The notes under the pieces are model-generated. The model was not told the DNA's origin. It searched no databases and was given only the letters and a program-made list of their open reading frames with translations. Both the position numbers and the translations under genes were made by a program. DNA of 64,000 nucleotides from CBDAUN01 sp965200645 (GTDB lineage: Bacteria > Pseudomonadota > Gammaproteobacteria > Arenicellales > JAJDZL01), in assembly GCA_965200645.1 (NCBI GenBank), contig CBDAUN010000002.1, positions 124,001 to 188,000 of the forward strand, read 5' to 3'. This document shows positions 8,538-16,459 of this stretch, piece after piece (the first letter of the stretch is position 1; the number at the start of each line of letters is the position of its first letter).

Positions 8538-9236
8538 CTATTCATCGTCGTCAAATATAACGTCATAGCACATATCCCAGAAGCCAGTCTCCAGAATTGT
8601 CGCCTTTCTAAAGGTTTCTGACAAAGAATCAAATCGTGCTAATCCGCCTCGTTCATTGCTCAATCTTTCCAAATTGCTTATCGATTTGATCGCTAGTGCT
8701 TGATATTCCTCGGAACTATACATGTCGATCCATTCCTGATAGGGGTTGTCTTTGACATGAGTGTAATCAAGTGCAAGCCTATTCCCGATTTCAGCATAAC
8801 CGACAACGCAGGGAAGCAGAGCGGCGTACAGGTCAAGTAAATCCCCCGCAGATCCACAATCCAGCACAAATCGTGTATAGGCAAGATTGGGCTGCTCTTC
8901 AGCAGCGGATTCTAGTTGTTCTTGGCTGACACCGTGTCGAGCAGAGAATTCAACATGTAACGACATTTCAGTGTTTAGTGTTGAATGAAGGATTTCCGAT
9001 GCCCACTGCATGTCCGAAATTCGTTCTGATTTATATACGGCAAGGGCCCAGGCACGAGAGAAGTGAATGAGAAACAGATAATCTTGTACCAAATAGTGTC
9101 GAAACGATTCGAGGGGAAGCGAGCCATCTCCGATTCTTGCTACAAAATCGTGATGACAGTATTCGTTCCAATGCTCAGAACAGGATTGCTTTAGTTGATC
9201 AAATAGCGAAACGGCGTAAGTGGTTTTACGAGACAT
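8538..9236 (-). CDS. tenA: Aminopyrimidine aminohydrolase / thiaminase II TenA
   Basis: A 232-residue all-helical TenA protein. Seen are FRHYLVQDYLFL with the substrate-binding Asp near residue 52, LLPCVVGYAEIG near residue 140 with the catalytic Cys, and a C-terminal ETGFWDMCYD helix. The Cys places it in the TenA_C class, which hydrolyses amino-HMP released from degraded thiamin. HMP would then feed ThiD. The gene lies upstream of the riboswitch and points the same way, but it has no aptamer of its own; read-through into the thi operon is possible. Confidence 0.93.
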   Translation of the reverse strand: MSRKTTYAVSLFDQLKQSCSEHWNEYCHHDFVARIGDGSLPLESFRHYLVQDYLFLIHFSRAWALAVYKSERISDMQWASEILHSTLNTEMSLHVEFSARHGVSQEQLESAAEEQPNLAYTRFVLDCGSAGDLLDLYAALLPCVVGYAEIGNRLALDYTHVKDNPYQEWIDMYSSEEYQALAIKSISNLERLSNERGGLARFDSLSETFRKATILETGFWDMCYDVIFDDDE

Positions 9237-9342
9237 GGATACTGTTGAAAAAGATAATCAGATTAAATTTGCTGGGGGTGCTCCATCAGATGTTGGAACG
9301 CCTTTACTTTACATAAATACCTATGAATATGTCGCTCTAGCA

Positions 9343-11223
9343 TCAAGGCAAAAGATCCTCGTACCGCTTTAATAGTTCAGATTTTTCTAGTGCATCTTGT
9401 TGTGGGCCGAATTTATAGTGACAAACAACACTATTCATATACATAACACTTTTGTGCTCGAATATTTTGCTTATTTCATAAGAAAAGTAAGGCTCATCAG
9501 CATAATTATTTTTAAATTTTCCCATGTAATTTCTAAAATCCTTTCCTTTAACAGCAAATACATTTATGGAAACTCTTTGAGGAGTTGACCAGTCACATAC
9601 TATATCTTTCACAAATTTTGCAGGGTCACTAAGAAATTCTGCGTGAATCCATTTCGCCATCTTCGGATTTTTGTACCAAAGTGATAACGGTTCACCCTTT
9701 GCTACACCCCATTCGAGGAAGTAATCTAAATTACCAGAAACCATTCCTGTCTTAATTTGAAAGTATGCTCCAACATCATTGTTAACGATATTTGGATAGT
9801 AAATTCCATAGTTGCTTTGGTTAACGAAATCAATAAGCCTATCCAAGTGTCCCAAGTACACCACATCGTCGTCACACTTAATCAAGATGTCATTGTCTTT
9901 GAGATTCCTTTCGTAATATCGGTAGAATGAATAAAAGTGCTCACGCCAACGTTCTCTAGTAATTGTTTTTCGAATAGACCAATAAAGTGAGCGAATGGGA
10001 CGACGAGCAAATTCGATTTTTCTTGATCGTTTACCAAATGGAGGATGTACGTATTCAAGTTCAGGAGTCATCAGGATGATCTTGTTTGATGTTTTAGAGA
10101 TTTCATACATCCATTCTCTATCACTCTCAGAAATTGCAAAATCCCATAAGTGAACTTCATCTATGATTCCATTTTTGAGATAAAAATTTAAATGGCGCAT
10201 CAAAAATTGGAGATATTTTTTCGACCCACCTAGCACACCAATAATGACCTGACCATTCTCCTGTTTGAATCGGTTGCTAAGTGAAAGTGATGACTTCAGT
10301 AACCTTTCTTCTTTTCGATAATGAAAGAGAGGTAAGTTGAGCAACTGATGTGCAGACGAAACTGGGGAAAATATCCAGGATCGCAAGAGCCATTTGCTTT
10401 GCAATTTGTCACCAGACCTTTTAAATGCATGGTAGCGCATAATGTCATATTTCGATTTTCTCTTTAAACGAATTTGTGTCGCTTTTGGATCTTCTTCAAT
10501 GTTGATAATGTTGGACAAGTGAGTCTTGCTTACCCTAAATATTTCCGCAGGATTGATTTGAATGTTCTGGGCATACTCCTCTAACACTTTCGACAGTTCT
10601 GCTTTAGGCTCAACATCTGATGCTTGATATAAGGGCCCTGAACCAATTGGACGATTATGTTTGACACACACAGCATCGATAATTGCAACATTTCTGAAGT
10701 TTTTTTGATGTTCCTCATGACTCCAAATGTAATCAAGCCCCCATCCAAACTTCAATCCTGCAAAACGTTTATAGATCGCCTTCAAGACTGAGTTGAGAAA
10801 TATTGGAGCCATAATTTCTACAAAATTTGTGTACCGAAGTACACAATCCAATTGCTGAACGACAATCGGAAAAGCTACGTAGGAATCATTGGATAAGGAC
10901 GGTTGTGCAATTGTTAGAGAGTATTGTTCAAAAGTACTGAACATTTTGTTGATGTCATCAACCGTAGTTTGTAGATCATCATCAGGCAACCAAATGTTTC
11001 GATAGTCAAATAGTTGCGGATTTTCTTCAAGAAGCGAGAATATTGAAGACCATTTCCCCCCCCCCCTCACTTCATAGAATTCACCATCCGATGCGAATTT
11101 ATCCGGACTACTACCATAGTAACTAATGAACAAATCGAATTCCTTTGACTCACCAAGCCACTGTGAGTGCAGAGATTCGTCGCCAGCTCGTACTATTACC
11201 AAGTTTTTTTTATTGTGATCCAA
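9343..11223 (-). CDS. DUF707 domain fused to a glycosyltransferase-like domain, with an internal poly-G tract
   Basis: A 626-residue protein without a signal peptide. Residues 1-230 resemble DUF707 (LVIVRAGDESLHSQWL at the start, WGLDYIWSHE near 161, IIDAVCVKHNRPI near 181). Residues 325-626 look like a second sugar-transferase domain, with IIGVLGGSKKYLQFLMRHL and an acidic DDD at 451-453 inside ILIKCDDDVVYLG, a likely metal/nucleotide-sugar site. Eleven consecutive G on the coding strand encode G54-G56; one slip would stop the protein after about 53 residues. The gene follows the glf-like gene by 87 bp, suggesting galactofuranose or related glycan assembly. Base composition is more AT-rich than the flanking core genes. 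Confidence 0.7.
   Translation of the reverse strand: MDHNKKNLVIVRAGDESLHSQWLGESKEFDLFISYYGSSPDKFASDGEFYEVRGGGKWSSIFSLLEENPQLFDYRNIWLPDDDLQTTVDDINKMFSTFEQYSLTIAQPSLSNDSYVAFPIVVQQLDCVLRYTNFVEIMAPIFLNSVLKAIYKRFAGLKFGWGLDYIWSHEEHQKNFRNVAIIDAVCVKHNRPIGSGPLYQASDVEPKAELSKVLEEYAQNIQINPAEIFRVSKTHLSNIINIEEDPKATQIRLKRKSKYDIMRYHAFKRSGDKLQSKWLLRSWIFSPVSSAHQLLNLPLFHYRKEERLLKSSLSLSNRFKQENGQVIIGVLGGSKKYLQFLMRHLNFYLKNGIIDEVHLWDFAISESDREWMYEISKTSNKIILMTPELEYVHPPFGKRSRKIEFARRPIRSLYWSIRKTITRERWREHFYSFYRYYERNLKDNDILIKCDDDVVYLGHLDRLIDFVNQSNYGIYYPNIVNNDVGAYFQIKTGMVSGNLDYFLEWGVAKGEPLSLWYKNPKMAKWIHAEFLSDPAKFVKDIVCDWSTPQRVSINVFAVKGKDFRNYMGKFKNNYADEPYFSYEISKIFEHKSVMYMNSVVCHYKFGPQQDALEKSELLKRYEDLLP
11056..11066 (+). repeat. 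Homopolymer tract of 11 C (poly-G on the coding strand)
   Basis: Eleven C in a row on the plus strand lie inside codons 53-56 of the DUF707-glycosyltransferase gene. The frame is open at this length. Runs this long are prone to slipped-strand change and are the classical substrate of phase variation. They are also prone to sequencing and assembly error. Confidence 0.9.
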
Positions 11224-11310
11224 TTTAATAATTCCTCTGTGAAGAGTTTAGGGTGTTGAAATTCAGACTGAAGGTCTATAGCAAGACTGCGTTAGTTTTA
11301 GAGTGTACGT

Positions 11311-12512
11311 TCAAAAATTTTGATCTGAAGAAAGAGGTGGGAGACGTCGCTGACTAATAGATGATAAGAATTCCATTCCGAATGCAAGTGCTTCACCAAT
11401 AACTTTGTCCATATCAAGATAGCGATAAGTCCCTAGCCTTCCAATAAAACTTACACCTTTGACTGCCGATTTATGCTGGGAATTTGCTAACTTTGAATAT
11501 TTTCTATAGATCGTCATATCTTTAGCGAGACGCATGGGGTAATAAGGAACGTCAAGCTTGCCAGTTGCTTTACTGAATTCAGTGTAGATGACAGTTTGCT
11601 CATGTGATTCCCAAGGTGCAAAGTGTTTGTGCTCGTGAATTCGAGTCCATGGAGTGGCAATGTCGGTGTAGTTAATCACAGCATTGCCCTGATAATCGCC
11701 TTGTTCCACTGTTTGTTCCCAATATACAGTTCGGTAACCTAACTGCCCATGACAATGTTCATAGTAGGCATCTAGAGGTCCGCTCCAAACCAACCAGTCA
11801 AATTCTTTATTAGCGTCTTGAGTCAGTTTTGAACTTAACTTAACTTCAATTTGGGGATGATCGAGTATGGATTGAACGACACTTGTATAACCGTCGACCG
11901 GAATACCTTGAAATTGGCTGTTATAGTAATTGTCGTTGTAATCGAAACGCACTGGTAGGCGCTTCAAAATGGAGGCTGGCAGGTCCTTTGGCTCGCATCC
12001 CCACTGTTTTTTTGTATAACCATAAAAGAAAGTTTCATACAGATCGCGCCCCAACATTTGCAGAGCCTGTTCTTCGAAATTACGGGGGGGGGGGGGGCTG
12101 ACATTGAATGATCACCTAAATTCGCAATAAATCGTTTGGCTTCAATGGGTGTCATGCGTTTTCCAAACAACTGATTGATCGTATGAAGATTGACGGGCAA
12201 ACTAAATATCCCTTGATTTGTATGTGCCTTAACTCGATTGACGAAAGCTCCAAATCGACCATGTTTATTGACATACCGCCAAACAGTCTCGTTATTCGTA
12301 TTGAAAATGTGTGGGCCATATTTATGGCACATTACGCCAGTTTCTAAATGCCTTTCAGTATGACAATTTCCTGCTACATGAGGACGTTCGTCAAATAAAA
12401 TGCACCGAATATTACTTCGTTCGACAATTGTACGTGCAGCAACAGCACAAGAAAATCCAGCTCCGGCGAAGCCAATCACATTAATGTTGGAATTTAGTTT
12501 GTCGAGACTCAT
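11311..12512 (-). pseudogene. glf: UDP-galactopyranose mutase-like gene, frame-disrupted at a 14-G tract
   Basis: The gene starts MSLDKLNSNINVIGFAGAG (flavin-binding) and has KYGPHIFNTNNETVWRYV, the Glf histidine segment. Its frame is lost at the G14 run (12084-12097), after which it reads nonsense to a stop at 11964. The rest of Glf continues one frame over: RNFEEQALQMLGRDLYE, GYTKKQWG, then GRLGTYRYLDMD near the end at 11311. With 15 or 12 bases in the tract the two parts join into a protein of about 400 residues, a normal Glf length. Glf turns UDP-Galp into UDP-Galf. It is either an OFF-phase contingency gene or a tract-length artefact; nothing else in it looks decayed. Confidence 0.8.
12084..12097 (+). 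repeat. Homopolymer tract of 14 G at the glf frame break
   Basis: Fourteen G in a row on the plus strand (C on the glf coding strand) encode part of a proline run. The tract coincides exactly with the point where the Glf reading frame shifts. Adding one base or removing two restores the full frame. It is the longest G/C run I found in the window. Confidence 0.9.
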
Positions 12513-12850
12513 GTAAGAGAGGGTTTCGGTTGCTGTAGTGTGTTGATTTAACTGTTGTTTTCAATGGGTTAATTTTTCGTTTACCGCACAAAATGGGCTT
12601 TTGACCATGTTTTAGGCGCTGCCCCGCAAAAACCACCCCACAACCTCCAAAGGCGCCACTATCAAACACTTAAGCGATTGATATGGCTTAATCAAATGCC
12701 GCATCCTCAGGGCGTTTCGAGTAGCATGGGCACTCGAATGAAAAAACAACAACCAATCCGGTGCGGCAATGAACAATGATACGCTGTTTTCCTGCCACCT
12801 GCTCGATGAGCACTGTGACCTGACACGCTACTGGCCTAATCACTGTAGTC
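12513..12850. other. Non-coding upstream region of the glf-like gene
   Basis: No convincing gene is seen. The stretch should carry the promoter for the minus-strand glf-glycosyltransferase pair. The open frame beginning at 12769 on the plus strand runs through repeat copy 1 and a hairpin and shows no family resemblance, so I do not call it a gene. Confidence 0.5.
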
Positions 12851-12978
12851 GCCCGAAAGGAGCGACACCGCCAAGCGATATGTTTTCTGCACAGGGTCGC
12901 CCACCGGCACTGTTCGACGACCCATCAGCACCGGACCCGCCAATGCCCACTAAAATCGCACGAATGACCTGCCGGTAC
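12851..12978. repeat. Direct repeat copy 1 flanking the Rpn/transposase debris
   Basis: About 128 bp is clearly similar to 14911-15039 in the same orientation, including an identical core GGTCGCCCACCGGCACTGTT and the shared words GACCCGCCAATGC and CCGGTA. The two copies are roughly four-fifths identical by eye. They bracket the transposase remnant and the Rpn-family pseudogene. It may be a non-coding mobile-element end or a repeated intergenic element. Confidence 0.75.
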
Positions 12979-13120
12979 AAAAGCTCGAAGACCGGCCCAA
13001 CTATGTTCAATCCTTTTAACTTCGGCAGTTGTCAATTCTTCAATTCTCGCAATACCAATAACAACGTCCAGTTCTTCCTTAAGTTCCGACATTTTATTTT
13101 AAGTCTTTGCAATCAATGGG

Positions 13121-13150
13121 TTACAAAACCCGATGATGCGGGTTTTGTAA
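13121..13150. terminator. Perfect 12-bp inverted repeat, terminator-like hairpin
   Basis: The arm TTACAAAACCCG and its exact complement CGGGTTTTGTAA are separated by six bases. The T-rich descending arm suggests an intrinsic terminator acting on plus-strand transcription, or in reverse on the minus strand. No clear gene feeds it, so it may be left over from a mobile element. Confidence 0.5.
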
Positions 13151-13210
13151 AACTATCCTTGTAGTGTCTCCATATAATCATGGGGCATATATTCCCCTCT
13201 TTTTCCTCAC

Positions 13211-13477
13211 CGGTTCATTCGCGCCAAATACAACTCCGACTGTCACCGTTATCTGGTCCGACAAAAGATTGTCCGACATGTCGGTATCGTCAAAAGCCAA
13301 ACCGAACTGGATCCTTTACGTCAACTCGGCGAGCTGATTCTTGCTGAAATTCAACACACCAGTTCCCCGCAACTAGAACTGTTCAGTGTGCAAGAATATG
13401 TCCGGATGCTGACTCACGCCCGGCATGCTAAAAGATCTGAGAAACTGCGAGTAGATTTGGGCGAGTGTCGTGAGTAA
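13211..13477 (+). pseudogene. Probable transposase N-terminal remnant (IS1634-like)
   Basis: An 88-codon open stretch without a start codon reads RFIRAKYNSDCHRYLVRQK, then IVRHVGIVKSQTELDPLRQL and GELILAEIQ. This resembles the N-terminal part of IS1634-type transposases, where an F-I-R-x-K opening is followed by RxRQ, a V-x-x-(L/V)G strand and a GELI-x-E helix. The catalytic DDE domain is absent: after the stop at 13475 nothing similar follows. The family name is from memory of the motif pattern, so treat it as tentative. Confidence 0.35.
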
Positions 13478-13812
13478 CTTACGTCGCCCGGGAACCTCTG
13501 AAAAATAGGTCATACCAAGTCGGGCGACAGCAGAAGCCAAACGCATCTATCGGTGTTGAGGGTTGAACTGGCACACCGTCCCCTTTGCGCTCCCCAAAGG
13601 ACGATCATCTCCACCGAGTCGTTAGATCTTCTTTTTTCTGTCTGGCATCGGAAGTTCCGATGTAGTGCCCCATTTCGAACTGTGGTTCTTTTAAATCAAT
13701 GACTTACAAGCGAAAATGTCGGAAGTCAAGCAATATGTCTTTGCCTAGCGTCAATCATATCGAGTTAACTATTCAAAGCATAGCCCCGGCAAATCAGAGA
13801 CATTCTAGATCT
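13478..13812. other. Non-coding stretch between transposase remnant and Rpn pseudogene
   Basis: No gene-like frame is seen. A short inverted pair GTCGCCCG (near 13493) and CGGGCGAC (near 13530) could form a weak stem. The rest shows no recognised structure. Confidence 0.4.
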
Positions 13813-14845
13813 TTACGAACCAGCTCCGTTCAACTTATGCCGCAACTCGGAAACATCATCCGGCGATAGACCACTGTGCTTGACAACAAACGAATCGTCT
13901 AAATTGTCGCGAAGTAAACTCTCTGCAATCTCCTGTCTACCTTCCTGTATCCCTTTCTGTATTCCTGCCAGTTCGCCTTCCTGTATCCCTTTCTGTATTC
14001 CTGCCAGTTCGCCTTCCTGTCTAGCTTCTTGTCTGTCTTGCAAAGTGTAGGCGTCTAAAATGGTTAACACTTTTGTCATGATTCTCTTGTCCGGTTCAAC
14101 ATTCAGTTTCTCAATCTCTATCAGTCGCTCACGACTTTTATACTTCGGGTCCCGCTGACTGACATAGGCCACCATGGAGGCACACAACGCATCGTAACCC
14201 GCCATGCCATGTAACTTTTCAGACGCCAGGCGGAGCATCTTACCCACCACTGCATCGTCCAAGTGCCATATGTGCGTAAGAATATAGAATACCGAGGCAA
14301 ACTTCAAATCCTGTGCAACCTTAGCCACTGGCTCGTCCATTAAATTGACAAACACCACTCGAAAGTGCAGTGACTTGGCATCGTACTTTCGAAGCTCCTC
14401 GGACAACAGTTTCAACGCAACAGGATGCGTGGGATCGAAGTTCCAGTTCTGTTCACCGTGATACACCACTACGGCCATCACCAAGGCTTCGATTTGTGCG
14501 TAACTAACCAGGTGCATATACCGTGCCACCTGAGCCAGCGTTTGGGAGTCCGGATGACTTTTGAATTCATACACGAACTGTACCCGAGGGTCTGCTTCAC
14601 TGGCCTGGTTGATCTTCATCGACATTAGACCATCGGGACGAAGTTCCACCTGCCAGCCGCTGCCTAAGAATCTCGGTTTGATAATCAATGTGGTCGGTAT
14701 CAAGTTCCGACCGTAATGCACTGGGTAGTGACAGTTCGATCAGTTCTTTGCGAAACTCCGGAAACGACGCTAAGACATCTTTGAAAAACAGATCGTGATA
14801 CGGGATGCCTGTAGCAGGATTGTTTGTCGTTGTTTTAGAACTCAT
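13813..14845 (-). pseudogene. Rpn-family nuclease/transposase (PD-(D/E)XK), frameshifted
   Basis: The 5' part (14845 to about 14650) reads YHDLFFKDVLASFPEFRKELIE, the typical Rpn opening. The frame then needs a +1 shift near 14640-14690 to continue as GSGWQVELRPDGLMSM and VQFVYEFKSHPDSQTL, which hold the D and E-x-K residues of the nuclease core. The C-terminal half is intact to a stop at 13813 and ends in a repetitive Q/E-rich tail. Rpn proteins are DNA nucleases that promote RecA-independent recombination. A start at the ATG near 14721 would drop the conserved opening, so I judge the gene broken, or in need of frameshifting. Confidence 0.75.
13941..14012 (-). repeat. Two identical 36-bp tandem units in the Rpn tail
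   Basis: The 36-bp unit occurs twice with no differences and adds a partial third copy. On the minus strand it encodes the 12-residue unit GELAGIQKGIQE. Such degenerate Q-G-E repeats are common in the C-terminal tails of Rpn proteins and are prone to copy-number change. Confidence 0.85.
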
Positions 14846-15262
14846 TTTGACCTTCCTAATGGTTTATGGGTACAGTTTGCAATAAAGGGGGTACATCTGA
14901 TGTCTGACGTCGACCGAAAGAAGCGGCACCGCCAGGTGGGTACGTTTTCTGCACATGGTCGCCCACCGGCACTGTTCGGCGACCAATCAGCGTCGGACCC
15001 GCCAATGCTCACGAAAATCGAACGAATAACCCGCCGGTATTCCTCCCAATACGGCCCCGGTTGGGTGAAATATGGACTTTAAAAGTTGTAGAATTATTCA
15101 AAATGGGAAACTCTCATGTAATGTCAAATATTACATTCATGTAATATAGTTGAACGTTGCAAAAAATATTTTGAAGTAGTCATTAATTAGAAAATTATTA
15201 CATTATCTTTTTCACATTGATTCTATCGTTTTGTCTACTGTAATACACAAACCCATTCAAAT
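14846..15262. other. Non-coding region holding repeat copy 2 and the promoter of the class V PLP enzyme
   Basis: The first 200 bases contain repeat copy 2 (14911-15039). The remaining 220 bases are AT-rich and precede the gene at 15263; they contain short direct repeats such as ATTACATT and CATGTAAT (15117-15215). No gene is seen. Confidence 0.5.
14911..15039. repeat. Direct repeat copy 2 flanking the Rpn/transposase debris
   Basis: The partner of 12851-12978, same orientation, about 2 kb apart. Substitutions are scattered with almost no gaps, suggesting old copies rather than a recent duplication. Similar non-coding units elsewhere in the genome would mark it as a dispersed element. Confidence 0.75.
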
Positions 15263-16459
15263 ATGACGATTGACGTACTGAAGGCAAGAAGAGATACCCC
15301 AGGTTGCTTTAGCGTAGTTCATCTGCATCATTCTGGAACTAGTTTGATGCCAGTGCCGGTGCTTGACTCTGTTCGCGAGCATCTTGAACTTGAACATTTA
15401 CTTGGTGGTTACGAAGCTGAAGAAGAGGCTGAGAATAGATTGGCCAACACCTATGCTTCGCTAGCGCGCATGCTCGGTTGCAAAAAATCTGAAATCGCAT
15501 TAACCGAAAGCGCCACTGCTGCATGGAATGCCGTGTTCTACGGAATCGCTCAAACTTTCAAGGAAGGCGATCGTATTCTCACTTCAACTGCAGATTACGT
15601 TTCCAACATGATCGCCTATCTACAAACTGCAAAGCGCTACGGCGTTAAGGTGGACATTGTTCCGGATGATTCCAATAATCAACTGAACTTACGCACTTTC
15701 GAGAATATGATTGATGATCGAGTCAAGCTGATATCAATTACCCATGTCCCCACTTACAACGGACTAGTCAATCCAATAAAGCAAATTGGAGTGATGGCTC
15801 GGGAGTACGGAATCCCATATCTGGTAGACGCCTGTCAATCTGCCGGCCAGATGCCTTTGAACGTCGATGACATCAACTGTGACGCCCTGACCGCGACCGG
15901 ACGAAAATACTTGCGCGGGCCAAGAGGTACTGGATTCCTTTACATTCGTAAATCTGCGCTGGAAAAATTTCCACCTGCGATATTGGATCTTCGTGCCGCT
16001 GATTGGGTCGATGCAGATTCCTATAAATTGAAATCCGGTGCCCGTCGCTACGAACAGTTCGAGTCGAGTATTGCAGGTCGTATAGGGCTTGGCGTAGCCG
16101 TGGATTACGCCTTGTCACTGGGATTGCGGGACATTTACTCTCGGATCCGATTATTGGCTGAAAAAATGCGTAGTCAACTGAGTGAAATCGATGGTGTTAC
16201 GTTACGTGACAGGGGTAACAAGTGCTGTGGTATCGTTACATTTTCATTGGATGGATTCGATGCTGGTCATATCCAAAAGAAGCTGCGGAAAAAGGGAATT
16301 CATGTCGGGGTCTCCAAAAGAAGCAACGCCGTTTTGGATATGGATAAATGGGGAATTGATTCAGTCGTTCGAAGTCCAGTGCATTACTTCAATACGGAAG
16401 AAGAAGTGGATTATTTCGTTCATCGAATTCGAAAAATAGCTTCATCATCCAAAAGTTAA
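15263..16459 (+). CDS. Class V aminotransferase-fold PLP enzyme
   Basis: A 398-residue fold-type I PLP enzyme. Visible are ALTESATAAWNAVF near residue 80, PYLVDACQSAGQMP near residue 185 with the Asp that holds the cofactor, and ATGRKYLRGPRGTGFLYIRK near 210-230 with the Schiff-base Lys. This subgroup includes cysteine desulfurase-like lyases, isopenicillin epimerase-like proteins and EgtE-like C-S lyases. I cannot choose the substrate. Neighbours give no pathway: debris upstream, and a convergent AraC-methyltransferase gene whose end overlaps this stop by 4 bp. Confidence 0.8.
   Translation: MTIDVLKARRDTPGCFSVVHLHHSGTSLMPVPVLDSVREHLELEHLLGGYEAEEEAENRLANTYASLARMLGCKKSEIALTESATAAWNAVFYGIAQTFKEGDRILTSTADYVSNMIAYLQTAKRYGVKVDIVPDDSNNQLNLRTFENMIDDRVKLISITHVPTYNGLVNPIKQIGVMAREYGIPYLVDACQSAGQMPLNVDDINCDALTATGRKYLRGPRGTGFLYIRKSALEKFPPAILDLRAADWVDADSYKLKSGARRYEQFESSIAGRIGLGVAVDYALSLGLRDIYSRIRLLAEKMRSQLSEIDGVTLRDRGNKCCGIVTFSLDGFDAGHIQKKLRKKGIHVGVSKRSNAVLDMDKWGIDSVVRSPVHYFNTEEEVDYFVHRIRKIASSSKS

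Noticed and set aside
9237..9342. Possible second TPP aptamer upstream of tenA (GGGGGTGCTCC)
   Set aside because: The conserved CTGAGA and GAACCTGATC blocks are absent and the G-rich word is on the wrong strand.
12481..12669. Small minus-strand frame upstream of glf
   Set aside because: Overlaps the glf start and has no recognisable composition or start signal.
12769..13164. Open frame of 131 codons on the plus strand
   Set aside because: It runs through repeat copy 1 and the terminator-like hairpin; the similarity to the frame at 14795 comes from the DNA repeat, not from a protein family.
13100..13480. Possible CRISPR or phage content in the island
   Set aside because: No regular spaced repeats and no phage structural or integrase motif; only two diverged repeats and transposase-like debris are seen.
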